Source: Micromonospora chersina (GTDB lineage: Bacteria; Actinomycetota; Actinomycetes; Mycobacteriales; Micromonosporaceae). Taken from it: a stretch of 64,000 bases of DNA. Of the stretch, positions 1 to 9,801 are shown in pieces; within the stretch, counting starts at the first letter, position 1; the number at the start of each line of letters is the position of its first letter. The position numbers and the translations under genes were made by a program. Below the pieces are notes generated by a model. The model was not told where the DNA came from. It was given only the letters and a program-made list of their open reading frames with translations, and made no database searches. Location: NCBI RefSeq assembly GCF_900091475.1, contig NZ_FMIB01000002.1:6324001-6388000 (forward strand). The letters are read 5' to 3'.

Positions 1-1972
1 TCGCCCGCCAGGACATGCCGATGCCCGCCTCCACGCTCACCCGTGCCTTTACCCCGCGCGGCAGGACCGACTCCCGGTACGCCTCGTCCTGCGCGAAGAA
101 CCATTCCTGGCAGGGCATGGAGACGACCCGGGTGGGGGTGCCGTCGGCCTCCAGCCGCTCCCGGGCGGTGAGGCAGAGCTGCACCTCGGAGCCGGTGCCC
201 ACGATGATCACCTGGGGCTTGCCGCCGGACGCCTCGGCCAGCACGTAGCCGCCCTTCGCGGTGCCCTCGGCGCCGGCCAGTTCGGTGCGGTCGAGGGTCG
301 GCAGCGCCTGCCGGCTGAGCGCCAGCGCGGTGGGCCGGTCGGTGTGCTCCAGGGCCTGCCGCCAGGCCCAGGCGGTCTCGTTGGCGTCGGCCGGGCGGAC
401 CACGTCCAGGCCGGGGATGGCACGCAGCGCGGTCAGGTGCTCCACCGGCTGGTGGGTCGGGCCGTCCTCGCCGAGGCCGATCGAGTCGTGCGTCCAGACG
501 TAGACCACCGGGAGCTTCATCAGCGCGGCGAGCCGCACCGAGGGGCGCATGTAGTCGCTGAACACCAGGAACGTGCCGCCGTACGGGCGGGTGCCGCCGT
601 GCAGGGCGATGCCGTTGAGGATCGCGCCCATGGCGTGCTCGCGGATGCCGAAGTGCAGGGTGCGGCCGTACTCGTCGCCCGGGAAGTCCTTGGTGGCGTG
701 CTCGGCCGGGACGAAGGACGGCTCGCCCTTCATGGTGGTGTTGTTGCTCTCCGCGAGGTCGGCGGAGCCGCCCCACAGCTCGGGCAGCACCGGGGCGAGG
801 GCCTCCAGGACCTTGCCGGAGGCCGCCCGGGTGGCCACGCCCTTGGCGTCGGCCGGGAAGGTCGGCAGCGCGTCGGTCCAGCCCGTCGGCAGGGTGCGGG
901 TGGACATCCGGTCCCACAGCGCCTTGCGCTCCGGGTTGGCCTGCGCCCAGGCGTCGAACGTGGTGGTCCACGCGGCCTGCGCCTCGGCGCCCCGGTCCAT
1001 GACCTGGCGGGCGTGCTTGAGCACCTCGTCGTCGACCTCGAAGGTGCGCTCCGGGTCGAAGCCGAGGACCTGCTTGGTGGCCTTCACCTCGTCGGCGCCG
1101 AGCGCCGAGCCGTGGATCTTGCCGGTGTTCTGCTTGTTGGGGGCGGGCCAGCCGATGATGGTGCGCAGCGCGATGAAGGAGGGGCGGTCGGTCTCCGCCT
1201 TCGCGGCCAGCAGCGCCTCGTAGAGGGCTTCGACATCCTCGTGGTAGTCACCCTGGTCGGCGTCGCCGCGGCGCCAGTCGACCGTCTGGACGTGCCAGCC
1301 GTACGCCTCGTAGCGGGCGGCCACGTCCTCGCTCTTGGCGATCCGGGTGTCGTCCTCGATCGAGATCTCGTTGTCGTCGTAGATCAGGCAGAGGTTGCCG
1401 AGCTGCTGGTGGGCGGCGAGCGCGCTCGCCTCGTGGCTGATGCCCTCCTCGATGTCGCCGTCGGAGGCGATGCACCAGACGTCGTGGCGGAACGGGGAGT
1501 CGGCCCGGTCCGGCTCCGGGTCGAACAGGCCGCGCTCGCGGCGCGCCGCCATCGCCATGCCGACCGCGTTGCCGATGCCCTGGCCGAGCGGGCCCGTGGT
1601 GGTCTCCACGCCCGGGGTGTGGCCGTGCTCCGGGTGGCCCGGGGTGAGCGAGCCCCACTGGCGCAGCGCCTTGAGGTCGTCCAGGGCCAGCGGGTAGCCG
1701 GAGAGGAAGAGCTGGATGTAGAGGGTCAGGCTGGAGTGCCCGGCGGACAGCACGAACCGGTCCCGGCCGGGCCAGTTCGGGTCGGCCGGGTTGTGCCGCA
1801 TGACCCGGTTGAAGAGCAGGTACGCCGCCGGGGCGAGGCTCATGGCCGTGCCCGGGTGGCCGTTGCCGGATTTCTCCACGGCGTCCATGGCCAGCACGCG
1901 GACCGTGTCGACGGCCCTGCGGTCGAGGTCGGACCAGTTGAGAGCGGGAAGCTCGGGTCGGTTGGCAGCCAC
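1..1972 (-). CDS. tkt: Transketolase, 3' end cut by the window edge
   Basis: Thiamine-diphosphate enzyme of the non-oxidative pentose phosphate pathway that moves two-carbon ketol units between sugar phosphates in the cytoplasm. The reverse strand reads AANRPELPALNWSDLDRRAV at the N-terminus, then AMDAVEKSGNGHPGTAM and the cofactor loop SDGDIEEGISHEASALA. About 657 codons are visible of roughly 700 usual for actinobacterial transketolases, so only the C-terminal tail is missing. I chose the GTG at 1972 because GAGGAG lies about 9 nt upstream and the protein aligns from there. It is divergent from ctaB across about 265 bp, as I recall for mycobacteria. Family assignment is firm. Confidence 0.95.
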   Translation of the reverse strand, partial: MAANRPELPALNWSDLDRRAVDTVRVLAMDAVEKSGNGHPGTAMSLAPAAYLLFNRVMRHNPADPNWPGRDRFVLSAGHSSLTLYIQLFLSGYPLALDDLKALRQWGSLTPGHPEHGHTPGVETTTGPLGQGIGNAVGMAMAARRERGLFDPEPDRADSPFRHDVWCIASDGDIEEGISHEASALAAHQQLGNLCLIYDDNEISIEDDTRIAKSEDVAARYEAYGWHVQTVDWRRGDADQGDYHEDVEALYEALLAAKAETDRPSFIALRTIIGWPAPNKQNTGKIHGSALGADEVKATKQVLGFDPERTFEVDDEVLKHARQVMDRGAEAQAAWTTTFDAWAQANPERKALWDRMSTRTLPTGWTDALPTFPADAKGVATRAASGKVLEALAPVLPELWGGSADLAESNNTTMKGEPSFVPAEHATKDFPGDEYGRTLHFGIREHAMGAILNGIALHGGTRPYGGTFLVFSDYMRPSVRLAALMKLPVVYVWTHDSIGLGEDGPTHQPVEHLTALRAIPGLDVVRPADANETAWAWRQALEHTDRPTALALSRQALPTLDRTELAGAEGTAKGGYVLAEASGGKPQVIIVGTGSEVQLCLTARERLEADGTPTRVVSMPCQEWFFAQDEAYRESVLPRGVKARVSVEAGIGMSWRA

Positions 1973-2237
1973 GATGGTTGTGCTCCTCGGCAGATGGGCG
2001 GAACCCTCACTGATGACCCTATCGAGCGGCCCTAAACGTCCGCCCGGGGATCTCTGCATGCTCTTCTGTACGTGTCCGACCGGATCGGTCGTTCACCTCC
2101 GGATGTGACGGCCCGCACCGTTGCCGGGTCTCCGGGGCAGCCAAAACGACGACGCGTAGTGTGTGGGGCGGTGTGTGGACCCCGAGGGGTCCGGGCCGAC
2201 CCCGACCTCCCCTGCCGAAGCCGGAAGGTGGCAATCC

Positions 2238-3197
2238 GTGAGCATGATCACCGAGCGCCCCGTCAGCGACTCTGCCGGGCAGCCGCCGGTGCGCACGGTG
2301 ACGGAGGTGTCGGCGACCGCCCGGCGGGACGTGCGGGCCGTGGTGGCCGCGTACGTGGCGCTCACCAAGCCCCGGATCGTCGAACTGCTGCTGGTCACCA
2401 CCGTGCCGGCCATGATGCTGGCCGACGGCGGCCTGCCGTCGCTCTGGCTGGTGGCCGTGGTGCTGGTCGGCGGCTCGCTCGCCGCGGGCGCGGCCAGCGT
2501 GCTCAACTGCTACATCGACCGGGACATCGACCAGTTGATGCGGCGCACCAAGCGCCGGCCGCTGCCGGCGCACACCGTCTCGCCGCGCAGCGCGCTGGTC
2601 TTCGGCCTGGTCCTCGCCGTGATCTCGGTGGCGCTGATGGCGGTGACCACCAACTGGCTGGCGGCCGGGCTGACCCTCGCGGCGATCGCCTACTACGACC
2701 TGGTCTACACGCTCTGGCTGAAGCGCACCACGGCCGCCAACACCTTCTGGGGCGGCGCCTGCGGGGCCGCGCCGGTGCTGATCGGCTGGGCGGCGGTCAC
2801 GGGCTCCCTGGCCCCGGCCGCGTGGGGCCTGTTCGCGGTCGTCTTCTTCTGGCAGATGCCGCACTTCTACGCGCTGGCCATCAAGTACAAGGCCGACTAC
2901 GCCCGGGCCGGCATCCCGATGCTGCCGGTGGTGGCCTCGGTCCGCCGGGTCAACGCGGAGATCATCCTCTTCTCCTGGCTGACCCTGCTCTCGTCGCTGG
3001 CCGTGTGGCCGCTCGGGATGAGCCCGATCTACGGCGTCACCGCGCTGGTGGTCGGCGGCATCTTCGTCGTCGAGGCGCACAAGCTCTGCCGGCGGGCGGC
3101 GCGGGGTGAGGCGGTCAAGCCGATGCGGCTGTTCCACTGGTCCACCACCTACCTCACGATCCTCTTCGCGGCCGTCGCCCTCGACGCCCTGCTCTAG
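2238..3197 (+). CDS. ctaB: Protoheme IX farnesyltransferase (haem O synthase)
   Basis: UbiA-family membrane prenyltransferase that adds a farnesyl group to protohaem, giving haem O, the precursor of haem A for aa3-type cytochrome oxidase. The signature [21 protein letters not shown] region (about residues 90-110) supplies the Asp-rich diphosphate/Mg site, and [12 protein letters not shown] follows near residue 155. About eight hydrophobic segments are visible. The GTG at 2238 has GGAAGG about 9 nt upstream and gives 319 aa, normal for the family; ATG 2244 is an alternative. The next enzyme of the pathway, haem A synthase, is encoded at 6495-7448. Confidence 0.95.
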   Translation: MSMITERPVSDSAGQPPVRTVTEVSATARRDVRAVVAAYVALTKPRIVELLLVTTVPAMMLADGGLPSLWLVAVVLVGGSLAAGAASVLNCYIDRDIDQLMRRTKRRPLPAHTVSPRSALVFGLVLAVISVALMAVTTNWLAAGLTLAAIAYYDLVYTLWLKRTTAANTFWGGACGAAPVLIGWAAVTGSLAPAAWGLFAVVFFWQMPHFYALAIKYKADYARAGIPMLPVVASVRRVNAEIILFSWLTLLSSLAVWPLGMSPIYGVTALVVGGIFVVEAHKLCRRAARGEAVKPMRLFHWSTTYLTILFAAVALDALL

Positions 3198-3229
3198 TGC
3201 GTGACCGGCACTGACCGGAGTGGATGCTT

Positions 3230-3263
3230 TCCCGCCTGTCCGGGATTTCATCAGAATTTTTTT
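3230..3263 (+). terminator. Weak hairpin followed by a T run after ctaB
   Basis: A TCCCG/CGGGA stem (3230-3245) is followed, after 11 nt, by seven consecutive T residues at 3257-3263, which is unusual in this GC-rich sequence. The stem is short and not adjacent to the T run, so the call is tentative. The rest of the 3198-3448 gap is AT-rich by local standards and holds the inverted repeat listed next. Confidence 0.3.
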
Positions 3264-3350
3264 CGGCCTGAGTCGGACCGGCTCAACCCGGACAGATTGT
3301 GACGATCTCCCCTGCCCGTTTTGGCCAGGCATAGGCGACATGTCCGGGCG

Positions 3351-3386
3351 AATTACCTGTGGTCTTCCTTAAACCTGTAGGTAATT
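3351..3386. promoter_or_regulatory. 8-bp inverted repeat upstream of a small gene
   Basis: AATTACCT at 3351-3358 is matched by its exact reverse complement AGGTAATT at 3379-3386, 20 nt apart. It sits about 60 bp before the start of the 110-aa protein in an AT-rich stretch. It could be an operator or an RNA hairpin; no known regulator was recognised. Confidence 0.4.
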
Positions 3387-3448
3387 GGCATCACATTCAG
3401 TTCATCGTTCTCGCACATCCGGGTGGATGTCTGCTTAGGCTTCGCGTC

Positions 3449-3781
3449 ATGGCAGATGGTTCCGATACGACGCTCACGGCTGACAAGACCTCCGAGCAGG
3501 CCCCCAACGGCCTGGTCGCGGGCATCAAGTCGTTCGCCGCCGGACACGGCGGGGCGAAGGCGGTCATCGAGTACGTCGGCAAGCGCGGTGCACGCATCGT
3601 CCTCGTGGGTTCCGACGGGGCGTGGGCCGACCAGTTCGCCGACGGCACCGACGTCGCGCGGCAGGCCTGCGCCACCGCGGGGGTCACCGTCGAGAACGCC
3701 TGGGAGCGTGAGCTGATGGACCAGATGCGTCCGAGCAACGACCTCTGGCGGTCGATGGCCCGGCGCACGATGGCCCGTTGA
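3449..3781 (+). CDS. Conserved small protein of unknown function (110 aa)
   Basis: The product starts MADGSDTTLTADKTSEQAPN and has a central segment VIEYVGKRGARIVLVGSDGA resembling a short alpha/beta unit, then a C-terminus rich in Arg and Met. No signal peptide or membrane segment is visible. The ATG at 3449 is preferred because the coding character begins there; no strong Shine-Dalgarno sequence is seen. The stop is followed within 7 nt by the ATP-grasp ORF, so the two may be cotranscribed. I do not recognise a named domain; similar small proteins are, to my memory, common in Micromonosporaceae. Confidence 0.6.
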   Translation: MADGSDTTLTADKTSEQAPNGLVAGIKSFAAGHGGAKAVIEYVGKRGARIVLVGSDGAWADQFADGTDVARQACATAGVTVENAWERELMDQMRPSNDLWRSMARRTMAR

Positions 3782-3787
3782 CATAAA

Positions 3788-4708
3788 TTGACCAACCACC
3801 ACCAGTCGACCCGGGGGGAACCCCGGGTCGCTCTCGTCACCTGCACGGCCCTGCCCGACCTCGACCCGGACGACCGGCTCGCGCTCGCCCCGCTCGCCGC
3901 CCGCGGCATCGCCGCCGAGGCGGTGGTCTGGGACGACCCGGCCGTCGACTGGGCCGGCTACGACCTGGTCGTGCTCCGCTCGCCCTGGGACTACGCGTTG
4001 CGCCGCGACGAGTTCGTCGCCTGGGCGCGCACCGTGCCGACCCTGGTCAACCCGGCCGACGTGGTCGCCTGGAACACCGACAAGCGCTACCTGGCCGAGC
4101 TGTCCGCGGCCGGCGTGCCCACGGTGCCGACCACCTGGGTCGAGCCGGGCGCGGACTGGCGCCCGCCCGCCGAGACCGGCGAGTACGTGATCAAGCCGGC
4201 GGTCAGCGTCGGCAGCCTGGACACCGGCCGGTACGACCTGGCCGACCCGGAGCACCGGGAACTGGCCGCGGCGCACGTCCGGCGGCTCTCCGCCGCCGGC
4301 CGGATCACCATGGTGCAGCCGTACCTCCGCGCGGTGGACACCGACGGAGAGACCGCGCTGCTCTTCCTGGCCGGGCCCGACGGCCTGGCGTTCAGCCACG
4401 CGATCTGCAAGGGGCCGATGCTGACCGGCCCGGACCAGGGCGTGGCCGAGCTCTACCGGGAGGAGCGGATCGACGCCCGCGCGGCCACCCCGGAGCAGCT
4501 CGACACGGCGGAGAAGACCCTGGCGGTCGTGCCCGGCGGCACCGACCGGCTGCTCTACGCCCGGGTGGACCTCATCCCCGGCCCGGACGGCGCGCCCGTC
4601 CTGGTCGAGCTGGAGCTGACCGAGCCGAGCCTGTTCGTCGGGTACGCCGACGGCGCCCCGGACCGGCTCGCCGAGGCGGTCGCCACCCACCTGGCCCGGC
4701 GGTCCTGA
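3788..4708 (+). CDS. ATP-grasp domain ligase, RimK/glutathione-synthetase-like
   Basis: ATP-grasp enzymes couple ATP hydrolysis to formation of a C-N or related bond through an acyl-phosphate. Visible landmarks are VVLRSPWDYALRRDEF near residue 60, NTDKRYLAELSAAGVPTVPT where the ATP-grasp fold begins, YVIKPAVSVGS (the ATP-binding lysine strand) and RVDLIPGPDGAPVLVELELTEPSLF, whose acidic residues would bind Mg. At 306 aa it is typical of uncharacterised actinobacterial members. The first in-frame start is TTG at 3788, without a clear ribosome site, so the true start may lie a few codons downstream. The substrate is unknown. Confidence 0.8.
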   Translation: MTNHHQSTRGEPRVALVTCTALPDLDPDDRLALAPLAARGIAAEAVVWDDPAVDWAGYDLVVLRSPWDYALRRDEFVAWARTVPTLVNPADVVAWNTDKRYLAELSAAGVPTVPTTWVEPGADWRPPAETGEYVIKPAVSVGSLDTGRYDLADPEHRELAAAHVRRLSAAGRITMVQPYLRAVDTDGETALLFLAGPDGLAFSHAICKGPMLTGPDQGVAELYREERIDARAATPEQLDTAEKTLAVVPGGTDRLLYARVDLIPGPDGAPVLVELELTEPSLFVGYADGAPDRLAEAVATHLARRS

Positions 4709-4748
4709 CCCGCGCTCCGGCCCGCGTCCGAGCGGGCCGGGGCCGGCG

Positions 4749-6416
4749 TCACTCCCCATCGTGGTGGTTGCGGTCCCAGCGGCCGCCGATCGGCGGGGTG
4801 TCCAGCCGGACGGCGGTCTCGTTCCCGGCGAAGTCGTTGTCCTCCACCCGGCACGAGACGCAACTGCCCGCGCCGGTCACCCAGAACCCGTAGGTCTGGG
4901 TGTGCTCGTCCCGGTGCCAGATCCGGTTTCCCCGGACCGTGGCCGAGTCGAACGGGGCGTTGACCGCGATCCCGGCGCGCTCCGGCGGCCCGGCCGGCAG
5001 CTCGTACGGGGTGCCGGGCGCCGGGGTGGCCTCGTTCCAGCCGGTGGCGCCGTCGGGCCGCACCTCGGCCAGCGACAGCTCGGTGCCGGTGTTGTCGGCC
5101 ACCACCGCGGTGCGCGAGTCGACGTGCACGACCTTGCCCCGGTGCCCGCCGGGCGGCCAGTCCGCCGACCCGTCGGTGACCCGGCGCGGGGCGTACCGCA
5201 CGGTCGCGCCGGAACCGCGGCATCCCGGGGCGGACCGTCGCCCGTTGTCCCGGATCCGGTTGCCGACCACGGCGGCGTCGACCATGGGGCGGTCGATCCG
5301 GATACCGTCCAGCGCGTTCTCCCAGATGTCGTTGCCCTCGATCACCACGTCCGCCGCCGGGCCCCGGTGCCCGTGGCCCAGGTCGTGCTCGTGGTAGCCG
5401 TAGCCGCCGTTGCGGCTGATCCGGTTGCCCCGGACCGCGTACGGGCCGGGGGTGTTGCCCATGCTGATCCCGTCGCCCACGTTCCGGTCGATCATGCAGT
5501 CGGTCAGCAGGCCGCCCCGCCCGGCGATCCCGGCCGTGCCGTTGGCCGAGACGTCGAAGCCCGCCTCCAGGTTGTTCGTGAGCGTGCAGGCCGAGACGAT
5601 CAGCCCGTCGGCACCCCAGTCGGAGATCCCGAACCGGTTGGCCTGGCTGTGGCACCCGACGATGCGGAAGCCGCGCGGCGGCGGCCAGTAGTCCTTCTGC
5701 AGTTCCAGGAAGATCCCGTTGGTGCCGTTGCCCAGGGTGGTGCAGTTGGCGATGGTGAGCCGCTCCACGTCGCCCCAGCCACCGATGCCGACGCCGATGC
5801 CCGCGCCGCCCATCTGCTCGCCGTTGTCCAGCCGGCCGCAGCCCACCACGACCACCCCGTCGATCAGGCTGTCCTGGAGGAAGTCGCAGCCCAGACCTGT
5901 CGCCCCGGTGTGGTGGATGTAGAGGTTGCGGAAGACGCCACGCACCACGTACTGGAGGCCGAGGCCCTTGGCGAGGTAGTTGTAGCTGGCCATGCCGACG
6001 CCGGAACCGTCGATCTCGAAGTCGGCGAAGGTGCAGTCGGCGATGTGCCGGTCCCGGTCCGCGCCGTGCTGCACGGTGGTCCAGTACGCCAGCGGGACGG
6101 GGTCATCCCGGTTGCCCTCGTTGCTGAGCAGGAACCGGGTCGCCGCCGAGCCCGCACCGATCAGCGACACGCCGCTGCGCCAGACGGTGCCGGCGTCCCG
6201 GATCGAGTAGATGCCGGGCGGGCAGTAGATCACCCGGGCCCGGCCGTCGGCGTCGTACCCCTCGCCCAGGCGGTCCACCAGGGCCGCCAGCGCGGGCTGG
6301 TCGTTGGTGACGCCGTCGCCGGTGAGCCCGAACTCGTGGGCGTCGCACCACAGCGGCGCGCCGGCCACCGGCGTGAGCCGCTGCGGGACGGTGGTGGCCA
6401 GGCCCTTGCGCGACAC
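4749..6416 (-). CDS. Right-handed parallel beta-helix protein (pectate-lyase-3-like)
   Basis: A 555-aa protein opening with the pectate lyase superfamily signature EFGLTGDGVTNDQPALAALV (residues about 29-48) and YCPPGIYSIRD. A long series of short Asn/Gly-rich coils follows (for example NCTTLGNGTNGIFLE, VIEGNDIWENALDGIRI) typical of a beta-helix that binds or cleaves polysaccharide. No signal peptide is visible, so secretion by a standard route is not supported. GTG 6416 has GAGGGGAG about 8 nt upstream. It is convergent with the ATP-grasp gene and lies about 80 bp downstream of ctaA on the same strand. Whether it is a lyase, hydrolase or structural protein cannot be told. Confidence 0.8.
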   Translation of the reverse strand: MSRKGLATTVPQRLTPVAGAPLWCDAHEFGLTGDGVTNDQPALAALVDRLGEGYDADGRARVIYCPPGIYSIRDAGTVWRSGVSLIGAGSAATRFLLSNEGNRDDPVPLAYWTTVQHGADRDRHIADCTFADFEIDGSGVGMASYNYLAKGLGLQYVVRGVFRNLYIHHTGATGLGCDFLQDSLIDGVVVVGCGRLDNGEQMGGAGIGVGIGGWGDVERLTIANCTTLGNGTNGIFLELQKDYWPPPRGFRIVGCHSQANRFGISDWGADGLIVSACTLTNNLEAGFDVSANGTAGIAGRGGLLTDCMIDRNVGDGISMGNTPGPYAVRGNRISRNGGYGYHEHDLGHGHRGPAADVVIEGNDIWENALDGIRIDRPMVDAAVVGNRIRDNGRRSAPGCRGSGATVRYAPRRVTDGSADWPPGGHRGKVVHVDSRTAVVADNTGTELSLAEVRPDGATGWNEATPAPGTPYELPAGPPERAGIAVNAPFDSATVRGNRIWHRDEHTQTYGFWVTGAGSCVSCRVEDNDFAGNETAVRLDTPPIGGRWDRNHHDGE

Positions 6417-6494
6417 CGGCGGCTCCCCTCGGGCGGACGGTCCGTGGCCCGGACCGCTTTCCCGCTGCCGGCGAGGGGTAACGCCGGGTGGTCC

Positions 6495-7448
6495 TCAGGC
6501 GGCCGCGGTGACCGGCTGGTCGGCCGGTCTGGTGGCGGTCGCCGGGGCCGGCGGGGCGGCCGGACGCCGCTCCCGGGTGGCCCAGAGCACGCCCAGGGTG
6601 GCCAGCAGCACCAGGCAGGAGCCGAGCATGTGCGCCGCGACCAGCACGGCGGGCAGGTGGGTGAAGTACTGCACGAAGCCGATCAGGCCCTGACCCAGTT
6701 CGACCGCGACCAGCACCCCGGCGGCCCGGGCGGCCCGGGCGGTGCCCACCGCGCGGAACGCGAACAGCAGCGCCACCGAGAGGCCGATGAGCAGGAACAC
6801 GCCGTCGGCGTGCACCTGGGAGATCGCCTCCGGGTCCAGGCCGTTGCGCGCCGCGCCCTGGTCGCCCGCGTGCGGCCCGCTGCCGGTCACCCAGGTGCCG
6901 ACCACCAGCACGGCCGCGCTGACCACGGTGGTGAGCAGAGCGAGGGTACGCAGCGGCGCCGGCACGGTCGGCTGGACCGGCCCGTCCGGCTCGGCGGTGC
7001 GCCGCCAGAGCGCGTACGCGGCGGCGATCACCCCCATCGAGGCGAGGAAGTGGAGCCCGACCACCCAGGGGTTGAGGTTGGTGAGCACCGTGATGCCGCC
7101 GATCACGGCCTGGGCGGGGATGCCGAACAGCACGCCGATCGCCAGGGGCAGGAGCCCGCGCGGGCGGGTCCGCTGCGCCAGCACGGCGAGCACCACGGCC
7201 AGTGCGATGATCCCCACCGCGAAGGTGAGCAGCCGGTTGCCGAACTCGATCGCCCCGTTGATGCCCATCTCCGGCGTGGCGATGTACGACTCGTCGGTGC
7301 ACCGGGGCCAGGTCGGGCAGCCGAGCCCGGATCGGGTGAGCCGGACACCCCCGCCGGTGACCACGATCGCCACGTTCGCGATGATCGAGGTGTACGCGAG
7401 GCGACGCAGCAGCGTGGGGGAGACCGGGAACCGGACGGAAGCCTTCAC
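6495..7448 (-). CDS. ctaA: Haem A synthase, COX15/CtaA family
   Basis: Membrane mono-oxygenase that oxidises the C8 methyl of haem O to a formyl group, making haem A for cytochrome c oxidase. The product shows about eight transmembrane helices, the external Cys pair loop SGLGCPTWPRCTDE, and conserved IEFGNRLLTF and VVGLHFLASM segments where family members keep haem ligands. GTG 7448 with AGGA about 9 nt upstream gives 317 aa; an in-frame GTG at 7466 would add six residues. It is divergent from sufR, with about 115 bp between starts, and supplies the step after CtaB. Confidence 0.92.
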   Translation of the reverse strand: MKASVRFPVSPTLLRRLAYTSIIANVAIVVTGGGVRLTRSGLGCPTWPRCTDESYIATPEMGINGAIEFGNRLLTFAVGIIALAVVLAVLAQRTRPRGLLPLAIGVLFGIPAQAVIGGITVLTNLNPWVVGLHFLASMGVIAAAYALWRRTAEPDGPVQPTVPAPLRTLALLTTVVSAAVLVVGTWVTGSGPHAGDQGAARNGLDPEAISQVHADGVFLLIGLSVALLFAFRAVGTARAARAAGVLVAVELGQGLIGFVQYFTHLPAVLVAAHMLGSCLVLLATLGVLWATRERRPAAPPAPATATRPADQPVTAAA

Positions 7449-7546
7449 GGAGCGAATCCTACGCACCGTAGTTGGTCCCGATCGGGTGACTCCGCGACAC
7501 CGGTGGTCGGGATCACCGGACCCCGGGTTTGCGGGCCTCCGGCGAA

Positions 7547-7565
7547 TTACGTAACGTTGGCGTTG
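7547..7565. promoter_or_regulatory. Palindromic operator candidate at the sufR start
   Basis: TTACGTAA (7547-7554) is a perfect palindrome, and TAAC-N6-GTTG (7552-7565) follows in overlap. The second is one base from CAAC-N6-GTTG, which I recall as the cyanobacterial SufR site. It abuts the GTG start of sufR, so it could serve autorepression of the suf operon and also face ctaA. This is inference from position and motif only. Confidence 0.4.
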
Positions 7566-8317
7566 TGAAAAACGCGGCGGCGCTCTCCGGGCACCAGCCG
7601 GCAGCCGTCCCGGCTGTCGGTGCTTCCGCGTCCACCGATCTCTCCACCCGCGACCGGGTCACCCAGCTGCTGCTGGAGCGGGGCGCGACCACCGCGGCCC
7701 AGCTCGGCTCGGCGCTCGGGCTCAGCCCGGCCGCGATCCGCCGGCACCTCGACGCGATGCTCGCCGACGGCGACGTGGAGGCCCGCGAGCAGGTCGTCCG
7801 GGGCAGCCGGGGCCGGGGCCGACCGGCCAAGGTCTTCCTGCTCACCGAGGCGGCCCGCGTCCGCTGCGGCACCCACCACTACGACAACATCGCCACGGCC
7901 GCCCTGCGCTGGATCGCCCGCACCGGCGGCTCGCGTGCCGTCGAGGCGTTCGCCGCGGAGCAGGTGACCGCGCTGGAGGAGCGCTGCCGCGCCGCCATGG
8001 AGGACGCCGGCACCGACCCGCTCGCCCGGGCGGAGGCGCTCGCCGGGGCGCTGACCGCCGAGGGCTACGCTGCCAACGCGTCCACGATCGCCTCCGGCGG
8101 CCAGCTGTGCCAGCACCACTGCCCGGTGGCGCACGTGGCCGCCGAGTTCCCCCAGCTGTGCGAGGCCGAGACCGCGGTGATCTCCCGTCTGGTCGGCACC
8201 CACGTGCAGCGCCTGGCCACCATCGCGCACGGCGACGGGGTGTGCACCACGCACATTCCCACCCAGCCGCGTGCCCAGTCCGGTAACACCGTCACCACTG
8301 TGAGGACAGATAGATGA
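7565..8317 (+). CDS. sufR: SufR, iron-sulfur-sensing repressor of the suf operon
   Basis: DNA-binding regulator with an N-terminal winged helix ([36 protein letters not shown]) and a C-terminal cysteine set, [21 protein letters not shown] and GVCTTH, that in SufR proteins holds an Fe-S cluster. Known SufR proteins repress suf when the cluster is present. GTG 7565 gives 250 aa and starts right at a palindrome, suggesting a near-leaderless transcript; an upstream in-frame start at 7529 exists but lies across the operator candidate. The gene overlaps sufB by 4 nt (ATGA), so it is the first gene of the operon. Confidence 0.92.
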   Translation: MKNAAALSGHQPAAVPAVGASASTDLSTRDRVTQLLLERGATTAAQLGSALGLSPAAIRRHLDAMLADGDVEAREQVVRGSRGRGRPAKVFLLTEAARVRCGTHHYDNIATAALRWIARTGGSRAVEAFAAEQVTALEERCRAAMEDAGTDPLARAEALAGALTAEGYAANASTIASGGQLCQHHCPVAHVAAEFPQLCEAETAVISRLVGTHVQRLATIAHGDGVCTTHIPTQPRAQSGNTVTTVRTDR

Positions 8318-9744
8318 CCGAGCAGATCGTCCAGCCCCTGACCCAGGAGGAGCAGCTCGCCGCCCTCGGTCGCTACGAGTACGGCTGGGCCGACCCCGAC
8401 GTCGCGGGGGCGTCCGCCCAGCGCGGCCTCAACGAGGCGGTGGTGCGGGACATCTCGGCCAAGAAGAACGAGCCGGCCTGGATGCTCGACCTGCGCCTGA
8501 AGGGCCTGCGGCTGTTCGACCGCAAGCCGATGCCGGCCTGGGGTGCGGACCTCACCGGGATCGACTTCGACAACATCAAGTACTTCGTGCGGTCCACCGA
8601 GAAGCAGGCCACCAGCTGGGAGGACCTGCCCGAGGACATCAAGAACACCTACGACCGGCTGGGCATCCCCGAGGCGGAGAAGCAGCGGCTGGTCGCCGGC
8701 GTCGCGGCGCAGTACGAGTCCGAGGTCGTGTACCACAAGATCCGTGAGGACCTCGAGGAGCAGGGTGTCATCTTCCTGGACACCGACACCGCGCTGCGCG
8801 AGCACGAGGACATCTTCAAGGAGTACTTCGGCACGGTGATCCCGGTCGGCGACAACAAGTTCGCCGCGCTGAACACCTCCGTCTGGTCCGGTGGCTCGTT
8901 CATCTACGTGCCGAAGGGCGTGCACGTGGAGATCCCGCTGCAGGCCTACTTCCGGATCAACACGGAGAACATGGGCCAGTTCGAGCGCACGCTGATCATC
9001 GTCGACGAGGGCGCGTACGTGCACTACGTCGAGGGCTGCACCGCGCCCCTCTACTCCTCGGACTCGTTGCACAGCGCGGTCGTGGAGATCATCGTCAAGA
9101 AGAACGCCCGGTGCCGCTACACGACCATCCAGAACTGGTCGAACAACGTGTACAACCTGGTGACCAAGCGCGCCGTCTGCCACGAGGGCGCGACCATGGA
9201 GTGGGTCGACGGCAACATCGGCTCCAAGGTGACCATGAAGTACCCGGCGGTCTACATGACCGGCGAGCACGCCAAGGGCGAGGTGCTCTCGGTGGCCATG
9301 GCCGGCGAGGGGCAGCACCAGGACGCGGGCGCCAAGATGGTGCACGCCGCGCCGCACACCTCCTCGACCATCGTGTCGAAGTCGATCGCCCGGGGCGGCG
9401 GCCGCACCTCCTACCGGGGCCTGGTGCAGGTGCTGGAGGGCTCGCACAGCAGCCGCAGCACGGTGAAGTGCGACGCGCTGCTCGTCGACACCATCTCCCG
9501 CTCCGACACCTACCCCTACGTCGACATCCGCGAGGACGACGTGTCGATGGGGCACGAGGCGACCGTCTCCAAGATCAGCGACGACCAGCTCTTCTACCTG
9601 ATGAGCCGGGGCCTGAGCGAGGACGAGGCCATGGCGATGATCGTGCGCGGCTTCATCGAGCCCATCGCCAAGGAGCTCCCGATGGAGTACGCCCTGGAGC
9701 TCAACCGCCTGATCGAGCTCCAGATGGAGGGCGCGGTCGGCTGA
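8314..9744 (+). CDS. sufB: Fe-S cluster scaffold subunit SufB
   Basis: Scaffold subunit of the SufBC2D complex on which Fe-S clusters are built from sulfide delivered by SufS/SufU. The 476-aa product is the normal inteinless length and carries [20 protein letters not shown], the conserved VEGCTAP motif (about residue 245) and the C-terminal RGL/ARGF pattern shared with SufD ([18 protein letters not shown]). Many mycobacterial SufB genes carry an intein; none is present here. It starts at ATG 8314 overlapping the sufR stop. All suf genes run in one direction as a single operon. Confidence 0.97.
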   Translation: MTEQIVQPLTQEEQLAALGRYEYGWADPDVAGASAQRGLNEAVVRDISAKKNEPAWMLDLRLKGLRLFDRKPMPAWGADLTGIDFDNIKYFVRSTEKQATSWEDLPEDIKNTYDRLGIPEAEKQRLVAGVAAQYESEVVYHKIREDLEEQGVIFLDTDTALREHEDIFKEYFGTVIPVGDNKFAALNTSVWSGGSFIYVPKGVHVEIPLQAYFRINTENMGQFERTLIIVDEGAYVHYVEGCTAPLYSSDSLHSAVVEIIVKKNARCRYTTIQNWSNNVYNLVTKRAVCHEGATMEWVDGNIGSKVTMKYPAVYMTGEHAKGEVLSVAMAGEGQHQDAGAKMVHAAPHTSSTIVSKSIARGGGRTSYRGLVQVLEGSHSSRSTVKCDALLVDTISRSDTYPYVDIREDDVSMGHEATVSKISDDQLFYLMSRGLSEDEAMAMIVRGFIEPIAKELPMEYALELNRLIELQMEGAVG

Positions 9745-9801
9745 CGCCGACCGCCCCCCGGTCCACCTGACACCGTCGTCGCAGAACAGACCAAGGAAGA
9801 G

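Noticed and set aside
344..2035. Long plus-strand open frame over the transketolase gene
   Set aside because: Composition (Val/Gly/Arg/His-rich, no domain) is the shadow of the real minus-strand gene in high-GC DNA.
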